A stretch of DNA of 64,000 nt from Ketobacter sp. MCCC 1A13808 (GCF_009746715.1 NZ_VRKW01000004.1:310001-374000); one strand, 5' to 3'; positions 26,832 through 36,580 are shown, counted from the first letter of the stretch. Translations and numbers: made by a program. Notes: generated by a model not told the origin, from the letters alone.

Positions 26832-28055
26832 ATGAAGCCCGTGCTGAAATCATCCAAATTGCATAACGTGTGTTACGACATCCGGGGGCCGGTTCTGGAC
26901 GAAGCTCGTCGCCTGGAAGAGGACGGCCACCGAGTCATGAAGCTGAATATCGGTAATCCGGCTCCGTTTGGCCTGATGGCACCTGAAGAGATTATTCAGG
27001 ATGTCATCCACCAGTTGCCGGAGGGCTCCGGGTATAGTGACTCCAAAGGCCTGTTTGCAGCACGCAAAGCGGTTATGCAATATTACCAAGCGCGCAACGT
27101 TCCTGATGTACAGATAGAGGACATCTTTCTGGGCAACGGTGTCAGCGAACTGATCGTGATGTCCATGCAGGCGCTCTTGAACAACGGTGACGAGGTATTG
27201 ATCCCGGCCCCCGATTACCCACTGTGGACCGCTGCCGTAAGCCTCTCCGGCGGCAAAGCGGTCCATTATCTGTGTGATGAACAAGCGGATTGGTTTCCCG
27301 ATGTGGATGATATTCGCCGCAAAGTTACCCCGGACACCAAAGCCATCGTGATCATCAACCCGAACAACCCGACCGGAGCGGTGTACTCGAAAGAGATGCT
27401 GGAGCAATTGCTGGAAATTGCCAGGCAGAATAACCTGATTGTGTTCTCCGACGAGATCTACGACAAAATTCTGTACGACGAGGCGCAGCACCATTGCATG
27501 GCATCATTAGCCGATGACCTGCTGATTATTACGTTTAACGGCTTGTCAAAAACTTACCGTGTGGCCGGTTACCGCTCCGGCTGGATGGTAATCTCTGGCA
27601 ATAAGTTTGTTGCGAAAGATTACCTGGAGGGCATCACTATGCTGGCCTCCATGCGTTTGTGTTCCAATGTTCCGGGCCAGCTGGCGATTCAGACAGCGCT
27701 GGGTGGCTATCAAAGTATCTACGAATTGACCACTGAAGGCGGTCGGTTATACCGCCAGAGAGAATTAGCTCATCGCATGCTGACGGATATTCCCGGTATT
27801 ACCTGCGTTAAACCCAAAGGCGCACTTTATCTGTTTCCCCGTCTGGACCCGAAAATCTACCCGGTAAAGGATGATCAACAGCTGGTATTGGATCTGTTGA
27901 TTCAGGAAAAAATACTACTCGTTCAGGGCAGTGGCTTTAATTGGCCGGCGACCGATCATCTACGGTTGGTGTTTCTGCCGCGGGAAGAAGACCTTACTAC
28001 TGCCTTACATAAAATGGCTGAGTTTTTCGACCGGCTACGAAAAGAGTTGGCCTAA
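26832..28055 (+). CDS. alaA: Glutamate-pyruvate aminotransferase AlaA
   Basis: A 407-residue class I PLP aminotransferase of the AlaA/YfbQ type, making alanine from pyruvate and glutamate. The N-terminal IRGPVLDEARRLEEDGH and LNIGNPAPFG are family hallmarks. The PLP-binding Lys is in TFNGLSKTYRVAGYRSGW, the cofactor Asn/Asp in INPNNPTGAVY and VFSDEIYDKI, and an Arg near the end in LRLVFLPRE contacts the carboxylate. Full length. Followed ten bases later by a small gene probably in the same transcript. Confidence 0.93.
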   Translation: MKPVLKSSKLHNVCYDIRGPVLDEARRLEEDGHRVMKLNIGNPAPFGLMAPEEIIQDVIHQLPEGSGYSDSKGLFAARKAVMQYYQARNVPDVQIEDIFLGNGVSELIVMSMQALLNNGDEVLIPAPDYPLWTAAVSLSGGKAVHYLCDEQADWFPDVDDIRRKVTPDTKAIVIINPNNPTGAVYSKEMLEQLLEIARQNNLIVFSDEIYDKILYDEAQHHCMASLADDLLIITFNGLSKTYRVAGYRSGWMVISGNKFVAKDYLEGITMLASMRLCSNVPGQLAIQTALGGYQSIYELTTEGGRLYRQRELAHRMLTDIPGITCVKPKGALYLFPRLDPKIYPVKDDQQLVLDLLIQEKILLVQGSGFNWPATDHLRLVFLPREEDLTTALHKMAEFFDRLRKELA

Positions 28056-28065
28056 GGAGTCAGAA

Positions 28066-28500
28066 TTGGCGGACCTGAATATTCTGGATTTCTACAAGGA
28101 CACGGCGTTAACACTGATGAGTTTACAGCGTGTCTTTCCGCGCAAATTGGATCTATTTGTTGAAGATCTTAACGGTCCGGATCAAGTCGATGAATTCGGC
28201 CTGCACACCAAACGTCACGAAGCCTGCCTGGGCGCCATGCTTTGGTTAGCCGATGAAGGTTATATACGTTATGCATCCACTATCCGGCAGGAAGGTATTG
28301 ACCAGGTTGTGCTGACGGCAAAAGGTATGATTAAGTTGCACACCATTGTCGATCTACCGATTAGCGGCATGCTAAACGAGTCCGTTTCAGAGTTCGAAAG
28401 CCGTGAGCAATTGACCCTGATTGAACATATGCGACGCGCCATTCAATCGCAAAGCTCAGAGCAGCTGACACGCGTTCTAAGGGCGTTCTTTACCCCCTAG
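28066..28500 (+). CDS. Small protein downstream of alaA, unknown function
   Basis: A 144-residue soluble protein. The TTG start is chosen because AAGGAG lies six bases upstream and ten bases after the alaA stop; the open frame extends further up inside alaA but that part is not credible. The middle (LGAMLWLADEGYIRYASTIRQEGIDQVVLTAKGMIKL) reads like a winged helix: two helices followed by a beta hairpin, as in many regulators. No named family is recognised. Its last four bases overlap the convergent cyclase stop codon. Confidence 0.7.
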   Translation: MADLNILDFYKDTALTLMSLQRVFPRKLDLFVEDLNGPDQVDEFGLHTKRHEACLGAMLWLADEGYIRYASTIRQEGIDQVVLTAKGMIKLHTIVDLPISGMLNESVSEFESREQLTLIEHMRRAIQSQSSEQLTRVLRAFFTP

Positions 28501-30119
28501 AGCGAATAGATTTCAACCGTCTGGGTACGCCCTTTAACCGTCGCCTCCCCTTTTCGTTGCGCCAGATCGGCAACATCATTGGGTAAGCGTGACTTGACTT
28601 CTTCACTGATTAGAATCGTTGATTGATATTCTTTATTCAAGTGTTCAAGTCGAGCTGCCACATTGACTGTGTCGCCAATCACGGCGTACTTCATCCTGGT
28701 CTTTGAGCCCAGATTACCCGCCACCACCAAACCGGTATGCATACCAATTCTGAATTCGATTTCGGAAATACCCAATGCCTGCCAGCGCTGGGCAAGGCCG
28801 TCACTTAACCATTGTTTGTTGAGAGATTCCAGCCCTTGCCTCATCGCTAGCGCACAACGTGTTGCCCGCTCTGCATGATCAGAAAATGATTGAGGAGCAC
28901 CGAACACAGCCAGAATGCCGTCCCCCAGAAACTCAATCACACAACCGCCGTGTTGATCGATTATGCTGTTCATCACACCAAGATACTCATTCAACATAGA
29001 AACCATTTGTAGTGGTGAGAGCCGCTCACTGATCGTGGTGTAATCTTTGATGTCGCAAAACAGCACCGTAACCACGACTTCTTCTCCACCCAGATCGATT
29101 TTATGATCCTGAGACAAGACCGAACGAGCAACATCTTCACTTAAATAGCGCCCAAATAAGTCCCGTAACGTCTGACGCTCTTTCAATTCGTCCGCCATTT
29201 TATCGAAGTGTTTGCCCAGCAGCCCGAATTCATCCACGCGCTGCATATGCATTCGCACATCCAAGTTACCGCTGGCAACCGCGCCAGTGCCATGAATCAA
29301 ACGCCTTAATGGTTCACGAATACTGCGTGACACCACCCAGGAGACAATCGCTATAACGAAAAATGAAACCAGAAAAATCGCGCCGGAAGCAATCAGGATA
29401 CGATGCTGTGCTGACGAAAGCCGTTCCGCCTTTACATCAACACCCACAATACCGATATGACGCCCATCGCGGGTAATCAGGGGGGAATACGCTGACAACG
29501 TGTATCCAAATTCATCCCGGTACGGAACGTTCTCAACCGACGACCGGTTAAACCCCTTGAGCATAACCGGCGTATCTTCCGCGGAATAATACTCACCCGG
29601 CTCTCCTACCAGTTCACCTTTGGCGTAATCGACAAAAAAATACAGATCCGTGGGCACGTTGGATGGTCGCAGAATATAAATGGAGTCGATATCCGGATCC
29701 CGTTCCGCCATGGATTCGAATTGTTTGTACACTTCCAGATGAAAGTCGGTCAGCTCTTTGGATTTCAGCCCGTACCCCGCAACTTTGTCTGCGTCGACGG
29801 AGTGAGCGAGACTACTGGACAACGTAAGCAATCGTGCTTGCAGCGATTCGATCTCAGAGCGTGTCCATAATTCATAAAAAACAAATACCAGCAACGCCAA
29901 AGTCAATATGACCGCGCCCCCATAGAGCAAGGTAAGCCGGTAGTGAAAACGATGGAACGCTTTTATTTCACTGGTAGGGTCGAGACTGGGGCCGAGAACC
30001 GGGTTTAGCGTAGCAGCAGCGGCGACCAGAACATCACCGGTACGCGGACGGAGTATTGCGGGGGTCTGTGCCTCACTCCAGCCATTCGATGTATCGGTCG
30101 TACGTTCCGTGTGACTCAT
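28497..30119 (-). CDS. Membrane class III nucleotide cyclase with HAMP
   Basis: A 540-residue inner-membrane cyclase. Membrane segments at about 61-82 and 241-263 flank a periplasmic Cache-like sensor (about 83-238). A HAMP region (about 264-318) and a class III cyclase domain (about 345-540) follow. Metal-binding Asp356 (FCDIKDYT) and Asp400 (EFLGDGILAVFG) are present, as are the Asn486/Arg490 transition-state residues in VNVAARLE. The purine-selecting positions are unusual, with Glu396 where adenylate cyclases usually have Lys and Ala479 where they have Thr/Asp, so the product (cAMP or cGMP) is uncertain. It is the last gene of the DUF2760-Hsp70-Hsp70 operon, 60 bases after the large Hsp70. 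Confidence 0.85.
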   Translation of the reverse strand: MSHTERTTDTSNGWSEAQTPAILRPRTGDVLVAAAATLNPVLGPSLDPTSEIKAFHRFHYRLTLLYGGAVILTLALLVFVFYELWTRSEIESLQARLLTLSSSLAHSVDADKVAGYGLKSKELTDFHLEVYKQFESMAERDPDIDSIYILRPSNVPTDLYFFVDYAKGELVGEPGEYYSAEDTPVMLKGFNRSSVENVPYRDEFGYTLSAYSPLITRDGRHIGIVGVDVKAERLSSAQHRILIASGAIFLVSFFVIAIVSWVVSRSIREPLRRLIHGTGAVASGNLDVRMHMQRVDEFGLLGKHFDKMADELKERQTLRDLFGRYLSEDVARSVLSQDHKIDLGGEEVVVTVLFCDIKDYTTISERLSPLQMVSMLNEYLGVMNSIIDQHGGCVIEFLGDGILAVFGAPQSFSDHAERATRCALAMRQGLESLNKQWLSDGLAQRWQALGISEIEFRIGMHTGLVVAGNLGSKTRMKYAVIGDTVNVAARLEHLNKEYQSTILISEEVKSRLPNDVADLAQRKGEATVKGRTQTVEIYSL

Positions 30120-30179
30120 AACTGCCTTATTGTAAATGATTCAATAGCCAAAGACGTGCTCAATCGAGTAGCGATACTG

Positions 30180-33005
30180 TCACCGTTTCCGCTCAGGGCC
30201 TGCTAACAGCTTCAGCCCGACTGGTAACGCTTCGCCAAAAACACGCTTACTGTCTGCTTCATCCAGTTCGACGTACTCCGATACGATCCGTTGCCAGAGA
30301 TCGGGGGCTTTCGCCGCCGCTAATTTTTCGATCACAGAATTGCGTACAGATTCTGCCAAATCCCGGCTGCGATCGTGGGTCATGCGTACCATCATAACCG
30401 CTGCAAAAGCGGCATTTTGGTTTTTGCGCCAATCCTGCGCCATCACGGACTTTAACATCGGCGCTAATTTATCAGGTGGAATGACTGTTTCCAGCCCGCC
30501 ATGAAAAGGGACTCTTGCGGTCAGGCGCCCCAATGCCCACCAGGTGGTTTGGGTTTCGCTGGATTTCTCCAAACGTTTAATAAACCAGCCTGCCAATTCG
30601 AGCTTAGTTGCAATCGGTAATTCTTCCAATGCCCCTGCCAAACGCACCATATCGTCGTAGGACTTGTTCTTTATTTCCGTCTTCAGTTTTAAGTTGCGGG
30701 TGGACGACGGATTCAGAAACTTACTTATATCTTTGTATATACGTTGTTGGGCAGTCTGGTCCAGGCCGCCGGCTAAACGTCGCCAGAACGTCCACCAATC
30801 TGCCCAGGATTGATTTTCCTTATTGAATTGTAGTCCCTGTTGATACAAGGACCAAATGTTATCGACCCTCCAGTCATCCGCCGGATAGCCGAAACCTGGA
30901 CGAATACAAAAGCCAGCCAGATTAAACCAGATCCGCTCATGGTTCTGTGAACGCCGGCGTTTCTTGCGGCGTTCCCACAAGGCATCAAACAAGGCGCGGG
31001 ATAACGCCGAATCCCACTCGTTCCGATTGCCTAACAACTTTTCCAGCGTGGGGCGTAAGCGTTTAACTGCGTGCGCGTCCACATTTTTGTCGCTGGCACC
31101 GAATACCCCTTCAATCTCGGCAATAGCGTCATCTATTCGGGGCGGCAATACGCTTTCCTGATAAGCGTGTGCCAACTGCAGGTTTTTGCGTAACTGAAAC
31201 TCGACTTTCCATCGCCGGTCGTCGGATTGAGATTGGCAGTAGAGATCCAGTGTCCCCACTTCGGTCAGGCGGGTTACTAACGTCACCGCGACCTCTTTCT
31301 GAAGATCGTTATGGTCCAGCGCTGCAACCAGGGGAGGTAGTTTTTGAAAGCGGTCATCCGCCACTGTCGCCTCGGCCACGTCTGACATTGAAACCAGCTG
31401 TCCGGCGGAAAATGTCTCGTCCCCATTGTAGGAGGACAACATAAACTGAACAGGCTGATTGACCTGCAATGCAAACTGACGATCTGCTAACGCAACCTCG
31501 ACCCCCTCTTCTGTCGCTTTGGGTAGAATGCACACTCCCAGGGTTGCTCCATCTTGGCCCTCCACCTGCAGAAAATAGGACCGTGCAGAACCACCCCCGA
31601 TGCGCAAGGTTTTGCTGTGTTTAGCCAGCGCAAACGCAACAGCGCCAAAAGCGACTGCCTGATCGGGGCGATTATTCTGAAGCGCAACTACATTCCGGCC
31701 CCGCCAGTCGGATAACACCGCCAGCGCTCGCGCATGTAAAACCGGGCTGTTAAACACCCCCCCATTAAACAACACCGCATCCGGAATCGCCGTCTGTTGC
31801 CCGTCCAGTCCCAACGCTTTGCGGCAGCTGTCCTGATGCTGACTCAGGAACAAGGACAGGTATTTGCTGACGGCCGGATCTGGAGCATAAGGCAAACCAA
31901 ACTCAACGATCGCACTGCCCCGCCGCTTGGGTAGCTCTGCAAAGGGAATAGCAGGAAAAAAACCGTCGAGGGCGAGACTGTGAATCTCTGCACGGGTTAA
32001 CTCTGCGCTGCGCGCACCGCCGATTAATCGGGCGCCACCGCCGACCACGGTCACCGTTGCTTTTTCAACAGGATCATGGCTCAGCAGCAGTTCTTTCGCG
32101 TTGCGACTTTGCTGAATCAATTGACTGAGACTCGCCGCACTCAGCGCTTTTCCTGAAGCACAAATCCGTTGTTCCGCAATACGGGCGATAGCCAGGTCAA
32201 CATTATCCCCGCCCAACATCCAATGATCGCCCACAGCTATTCGGTTTAAAGCCAACTGACCGGCATCGGTTTTAACCTGGATCAGACTCAGATCGGTGGT
32301 TCCACCACCCACATCGACTACCAACAATAACCTGACATCGGCCAGCACATCAGCTGCGGTATCTTTATGCCGATAATACCAGTCATAGCAAACCGCTTGC
32401 GGCTCTTCCAGCAATGTCACTGCTGGTAAACCCGCCAATTCGGCTGCCTGCAAGGTCAGTGCCCGCGCCGCTTCATCAAAAGAAGCCGGCACGGTAATAA
32501 CGATTTCCTGATGTTCCAGCAGCGCATCCGGGTGAGCGTGGTTCCAGGCACAGCGGACATGCAACAGATAAGAACCACAGGCCACGACTGGCGATACTTT
32601 TACCACATCCTGCGCTGACGCCCAGGGCAGGATTTCTGCCGAACGGTCAACCTTGTCATGGGACAACCAGCTCTTGGCACTGGCTACCTGCCGGCCTTCC
32701 ACTTTACTACCCAGTTCGCGGGCATACTCGCCAACGATGTAAACACCGTCATCACCCGGCAGATGGGTCCGAGGCCAAGGCAATACCAGTTGGTCCTGAG
32801 CTAATTCAGCGGCCGCGGGATGGTAACGAAACGAAGGCAACAGGGGCCTGGGGGCCACTTCTCCCGGCCCCACTAATTGTTCAATCTCGAATATGGCTGG
32901 TACAGCGGTCGCCACATCTTGTGACAGGTCGGCGTAACACACCACCGTATGAGTGGTACCCAAATCAATTCCGACCAGAAATCGAGGAGAATCAGGTTTA
33001 CTCAT
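30180..33005 (-). CDS. Large Hsp70-family protein with C-terminal extension
   Basis: A 941-residue Hsp70-family ATPase. The actin-like fold shows phosphate-1 VGIDLGTTHTVVCYADL, phosphate-2 VVDVGGGTTDLSL and the adenosine-side LFNGGVFNSPVLHARAL. The substrate-binding half departs from DnaK: after about residue 600 a long helical extension (DUF3731-type, including FNLAGFCIRPGFGYPADDW) replaces the lid. There is no DnaK-type C-terminal EEVD-like tail. Such proteins occur in bacterial operons with a second Hsp70 and a DUF2760 protein; their clients and co-chaperones are not known to me. Five-base gap after the smaller Hsp70, so co-expressed. Confidence 0.85.
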   Translation of the reverse strand: MSKPDSPRFLVGIDLGTTHTVVCYADLSQDVATAVPAIFEIEQLVGPGEVAPRPLLPSFRYHPAAAELAQDQLVLPWPRTHLPGDDGVYIVGEYARELGSKVEGRQVASAKSWLSHDKVDRSAEILPWASAQDVVKVSPVVACGSYLLHVRCAWNHAHPDALLEHQEIVITVPASFDEAARALTLQAAELAGLPAVTLLEEPQAVCYDWYYRHKDTAADVLADVRLLLVVDVGGGTTDLSLIQVKTDAGQLALNRIAVGDHWMLGGDNVDLAIARIAEQRICASGKALSAASLSQLIQQSRNAKELLLSHDPVEKATVTVVGGGARLIGGARSAELTRAEIHSLALDGFFPAIPFAELPKRRGSAIVEFGLPYAPDPAVSKYLSLFLSQHQDSCRKALGLDGQQTAIPDAVLFNGGVFNSPVLHARALAVLSDWRGRNVVALQNNRPDQAVAFGAVAFALAKHSKTLRIGGGSARSYFLQVEGQDGATLGVCILPKATEEGVEVALADRQFALQVNQPVQFMLSSYNGDETFSAGQLVSMSDVAEATVADDRFQKLPPLVAALDHNDLQKEVAVTLVTRLTEVGTLDLYCQSQSDDRRWKVEFQLRKNLQLAHAYQESVLPPRIDDAIAEIEGVFGASDKNVDAHAVKRLRPTLEKLLGNRNEWDSALSRALFDALWERRKKRRRSQNHERIWFNLAGFCIRPGFGYPADDWRVDNIWSLYQQGLQFNKENQSWADWWTFWRRLAGGLDQTAQQRIYKDISKFLNPSSTRNLKLKTEIKNKSYDDMVRLAGALEELPIATKLELAGWFIKRLEKSSETQTTWWALGRLTARVPFHGGLETVIPPDKLAPMLKSVMAQDWRKNQNAAFAAVMMVRMTHDRSRDLAESVRNSVIEKLAAAKAPDLWQRIVSEYVELDEADSKRVFGEALPVGLKLLAGPERKR

Positions 33006-33010
33006 TCTTT

Positions 33011-34831
33011 TTAATCCCGCACCTCAAATTCCACCTGCCAACGCTTTCCATCTTGCTGTGACAACGCTTCCAGGCAGAGTGTGCCCAACTCGTTTACGCA
33101 GGACGCCAGGCGAACCGCAACGACCTCGCCCTCCTTTCGCCCATCCGCTGTGAGCAGTGCCTGAATGGGAGCCAATTCCTCCAATTCTTCGTCATCCCAG
33201 TCATCCAGCAACGCCCCAGGTTGATCATCACGGCGCACAGTTGAGCCAAAAAAACGGAATTGCACCGGTTCTCCAACCACCAGGCCGAATTCTTGCTGGG
33301 TTGGCGCAGTCTCTGAACCCTCTTCCATGCCGAAAGGTGCGACGCACAAAGCCTGCAACGGCGGCGGCATACCGGGTACGGCCGGCATGGCGCTTTCAAT
33401 TCCTACGTAGTAGGCGCTAGCCAAGCCACCACGGATACGAACACCATGGCCCTGACGCACGAAACCATAGTAGGCTGCTCCATTGGCCACCGCTAAATCC
33501 AGATCAGCACCATCAAGTAACCGAGCAGGTTCCGCTCCCGCCCCAGACAACCAGTCGTTAATCACGGACAACAAACGCTGCGCCAATGCCGGCGCTTTCA
33601 ACACACCACCATTAAATAGTAGCGCCGTGGGCTTGATGAATTGTCCCGCACTGCCGAACAACTCCGCCGCTGCATCTGATTGGCGACAAAGGAATGCAGC
33701 CAGGTGGCGGCTTACACCCGCATCCTGGGCATAAGGTAAGCCCAGTTGCGTCAAGCCTGCACGTTGAACTTGTCGGGGATGTTCCGTTATGTCGGATCGG
33801 GGAAAGAAGCCATCGATCAGGGTTTCCTCTACTTCCTGTCGTGTCAGTTCCGTGCGTAACGTCGAACCCAATAACTTTGAGCCCCTGCTCGGCACGACCA
33901 ATGGCACCGATTGTTCATCGTTCTGGCTCAATAGGATTTCTTTCGCGTCTCGGCAGCCGTGGGTCAATGCCTGAATTTGCCAGGGCTGAAGCTTCTTGCC
34001 GTCCGCTTCCAGTTTGGCTTTGACCCGGTAGGCCAACGCCAGATCCATGTTGTCGCCACCCAAAAGAATATGATCACCCACCGCTATCCGGTTCAACGTC
34101 AGATTGCCGTCTTCCTCGGTGACCGCCACCAGGGAAAGATCCGTGGTGCCCCCTCCAACGTCCACCACCAATACCACATCGCCCACACTAACCTGTTCAC
34201 GCCATTGGTCTCTGCTGTTTTTGACCCAGCTATAAACCGCCGCCAACGGTTCTTCCAGCAGCGTCAGCCGGCTTAGACTGATATTGCGTGCGGCCTCTGC
34301 GGTGAGGTCCCGTGCGCCGGGGTCGAATGACGCCGGCACCGTTAATGTTATGTCCTGGTCCTGTAAGGGGTGATCCGGGTGTTGCTGGTCCCAAGCTGAT
34401 TTCAGGTGAGACAAATACGCCATTGAGGCCGCCAGAGGTGACGTCTTTTGAACTTCTTCCGGCGCGTTTAATGGTAGAAAATCGGAACGCCGGTCAACAC
34501 CACTGTGCCCCAACCAGCTTTTTGCACTGGCAACCAACCGCATTGGCGTTTTCGCACCCAGGTGGCGGGCGATCATACCGGTTAGCGGAGCGCCAGATAC
34601 GCTGCCCCAGGGTAATGCCAGCTCGCCTGCAGACACTTCGGCATCGTGCTGCTGGTAAAGAAAGGACGGCAACTGGTTTCTGCTTTCTACATTTCCGGGC
34701 TGAGTCAGCTGGGGAATCGGGAAAATCTCGTGCACCGGCTCATCGTGATCGCTTTGCAGGTCCACATAAGATACAACACAATTGGTGGTTCCCAGGTCAA
34801 TTCCAACGCTGAAGCGACTGCTCTCACTCAT
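33011..34831 (-). CDS. Non-canonical Hsp70-family protein
   Basis: A 606-residue Hsp70 homologue, distinct from DnaK, HscA and HscC. ATPase motifs are VGIDLGTTNCVVSYVDL, VLVVDVGGGTTDLSLVAV and LFNGGVLKAPALAQRL. The last part (about 470-606) is a beta-rich substrate-binding-like region ending at a short tail (KRWQVEFEVRD), with no helical lid. The closing strand is nearly repeated inside the larger partner (RRWKVEFQLRK), where the extra domain then continues, so the two look like an ancient duplication with one partner extended. ATGA overlap with the DUF2760 gene upstream. No J-protein or GrpE gene is adjacent. Confidence 0.87.
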   Translation of the reverse strand: MSESSRFSVGIDLGTTNCVVSYVDLQSDHDEPVHEIFPIPQLTQPGNVESRNQLPSFLYQQHDAEVSAGELALPWGSVSGAPLTGMIARHLGAKTPMRLVASAKSWLGHSGVDRRSDFLPLNAPEEVQKTSPLAASMAYLSHLKSAWDQQHPDHPLQDQDITLTVPASFDPGARDLTAEAARNISLSRLTLLEEPLAAVYSWVKNSRDQWREQVSVGDVVLVVDVGGGTTDLSLVAVTEEDGNLTLNRIAVGDHILLGGDNMDLALAYRVKAKLEADGKKLQPWQIQALTHGCRDAKEILLSQNDEQSVPLVVPSRGSKLLGSTLRTELTRQEVEETLIDGFFPRSDITEHPRQVQRAGLTQLGLPYAQDAGVSRHLAAFLCRQSDAAAELFGSAGQFIKPTALLFNGGVLKAPALAQRLLSVINDWLSGAGAEPARLLDGADLDLAVANGAAYYGFVRQGHGVRIRGGLASAYYVGIESAMPAVPGMPPPLQALCVAPFGMEEGSETAPTQQEFGLVVGEPVQFRFFGSTVRRDDQPGALLDDWDDEELEELAPIQALLTADGRKEGEVVAVRLASCVNELGTLCLEALSQQDGKRWQVEFEVRD

Positions 34832-35418
34832 AATTCCACCTCGGCCGGAGCGATCACCCGGGCGTCGTGACCACTCGCTAATTTAGGCAAATCCGCTTTC
34901 ACTGCCCGCCAACCACGATGCACTAAAACGCCTTTAAAGGGTGGCTCACCCAACACATTACCGGTCACCCTGTTTTCGGCAGAGTTGAAACCGGCTTCAA
35001 GCATTACAGTGCTTTCTTCGTCTTCACTACGCACCGGTTGTAATGAAAAATACTGATCCAATAATTTTTTTCCGCCCTCGTGAACGACTCGGGCAACAGC
35101 ACCGATTTCAGCATCGGAGAAGCCGGTTAAATCTTCGTTCAAAAAATCGATAAAGCGAGCTTCCTGCTGCAATAGCCCCAGTAGCTGCAAGGCCGAGTCT
35201 GGGTCTGAGGTTTTCAGAGCGGGCGCAACGTCCACCACCGGCGTGGTGTCTTCAGTAGCCGCGGCGTCTGCCCCTTCGGCTTGGCCGGTTTCGTTACCCA
35301 CGTCCGGAGATGTTTTTCCGCCCCGCATCAGGGCCACTATAAATAACAGAACAACTAACGCTGCAAGCACCACATGCAGGGCATCCAGGCTGGACGGCAT
35401 CACCAGGTTCACACCCAT
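34828..35418 (-). CDS. DUF2760 membrane-anchored protein
   Basis: A 196-residue DUF2760 protein. An N-terminal membrane helix (about 14-32, VVLAALVVLLFIVALM) and a short acidic linker (about 35-70) precede the conserved domain (about 72-196, with ALQLLGLLQQEARFIDFL, then the GEPPFKGVLVHRGW strand). GGGAG precedes the ATG. It is the first gene of the leftward Hsp70 operon and overlaps the next gene by four bases. It is plausibly the membrane anchor or client adaptor for the two Hsp70s (inference from linkage only). Confidence 0.85.
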   Translation of the reverse strand: MGVNLVMPSSLDALHVVLAALVVLLFIVALMRGGKTSPDVGNETGQAEGADAAATEDTTPVVDVAPALKTSDPDSALQLLGLLQQEARFIDFLNEDLTGFSDAEIGAVARVVHEGGKKLLDQYFSLQPVRSEDEESTVMLEAGFNSAENRVTGNVLGEPPFKGVLVHRGWRAVKADLPKLASGHDARVIAPAEVEL

Positions 35419-35550
35419 TTTATCTCCCTCATTAATGTATGGTTATCGCCCCGGGTCATAAGTCAGGGCCGGAAACGCCGCGCAGTTTACCATCTTGAGC
35501 CATTGGATACAGACCACATCAAACAAGTCTTTAATCTTTCATCAAACAAT

Positions 35551-35563
35551 GACATGATATGTC
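35551..35563. promoter_or_regulatory. Palindrome between the Hsp70 operon and htpX
   Basis: GACAT-GAT-ATGTC is a perfect 5+3+5 dyad about 135 bases from each divergent gene. Possible regulator site; no regulator is identified. Confidence 0.3.
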
Positions 35564-35619
35564 GAAGAACTTCCGTTGATTTGGTGGTCTAACGAACAGT
35601 TACTGAACGCCACCAACCA

Positions 35620-35647
35620 GTTGAAAAAAATTAATTAAGCACCATCT
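35620..35647 (+). promoter_or_regulatory. Putative heat-shock (sigma-32) promoter of htpX
   Basis: GTTGAAA (35620-35626), 13 bases, CACCATCT (35640-35647) closely resembles the sigma-32 consensus (CTTGAAA, 11-16 bases, CCCCATNT). It lies about 40 bases before the ATG of htpX, a heat-shock gene in E. coli. Confidence 0.55.
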
Positions 35648-35687
35648 TTGCATCATGATTCCACATTAGAGAGGTCAAACGTCAATC

Positions 35688-36572
35688 ATGTTACGTATTC
35701 TGTTGTTCCTCGGTACTAACATTGCCGTTATTGCTGTTGCCAGTATCACACTGAGCTTGCTGGGCGTTCCCGGTTATCTGCAGCAAAACGGAACCAACCT
35801 TAACTTGCAATCCCTGCTAATTTTCTGTGCCGTGTTTGGCTTCGCGGGTTCGCTCGTATCGCTTTTGATTTCCAAGCCCATGGCAAAATGGAGCACCCGG
35901 ACCCAGGTTATCAACCAGCCACAGAACCAGGCTGAGCAATGGTTACTGGAAACCGTGCAGGAGTTATCGAATAAGGCCGGGATTAAAATGCCCGAGGTCG
36001 GGATTTTTCAATCCAATGCGTCCAATGCATTTGCCACGGGATGGAATAAAAATGCGGCCCTGGTTGCAGTCAGTACCGGCTTACTGAGTCGCTTCGACCG
36101 TGATGAAGTTCGCGCCGTGTTGGCCCACGAAATTGGCCACGTTTCTAACGGCGACATGGTGACTCTGGCGCTGATTCAAGGTGTGATGAACACCTTCGTC
36201 ATGTTTTTCGCACGCATTGCCGCGTTCGCCATAGACCAGTTCTTCCGCGACAGCGAAGGCCGAGGCGGTTTGGGGATGTTCGGTCATATGGCAGTGGTGT
36301 TCATCTTTGATATGATTTTCGGGATTCTGGCCAGTATCATCGTCATGCGGTTTTCCCGTTGGCGAGAGTTTCGAGCAGATGCCGCGGGCGCCGAGCTAGG
36401 GGGTCGTGACCCCATGATCCGCGCGCTACAGCGATTAAAAGCGGAAATGGAAATACCCAATGAATTACCCGAAACCATGACGGCATTCGGTATCCGTAAC
36501 GCAAAGGTTGCCTCGTTATTTTCATCTCATCCACCTTTGGATGATCGCATTGCAGCTCTGAGAAACGCATGA
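35688..36572 (+). CDS. htpX: Membrane zinc protease HtpX
   Basis: A 294-residue M48 metalloprotease of the inner membrane. Membrane segments are at about 4-24, 38-58, 160-180 and 197-217. The zinc motif HEIGH is in [13 protein letters not shown], and the third ligand Glu is in [13 protein letters not shown]. The N-terminal [15 protein letters not shown] matches HtpX exactly in style. It degrades misfolded membrane proteins together with FtsH. A sigma-32-like promoter precedes it and a clear terminator follows. Divergent from the Hsp70 operon, giving a local protein-quality-control neighbourhood. Confidence 0.96.
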   Translation: MLRILLFLGTNIAVIAVASITLSLLGVPGYLQQNGTNLNLQSLLIFCAVFGFAGSLVSLLISKPMAKWSTRTQVINQPQNQAEQWLLETVQELSNKAGIKMPEVGIFQSNASNAFATGWNKNAALVAVSTGLLSRFDRDEVRAVLAHEIGHVSNGDMVTLALIQGVMNTFVMFFARIAAFAIDQFFRDSEGRGGLGMFGHMAVVFIFDMIFGILASIIVMRFSRWREFRADAAGAELGGRDPMIRALQRLKAEMEIPNELPETMTAFGIRNAKVASLFSSHPPLDDRIAALRNA

Positions 36573-36580
36573 TTAAAGCA

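Noticed and set aside
27931-28065. Upstream extension of the 144-aa gene into alaA
   Set aside because: It overlaps alaA in another frame; TTG 28066 with AAGGAG fits the operon spacing.
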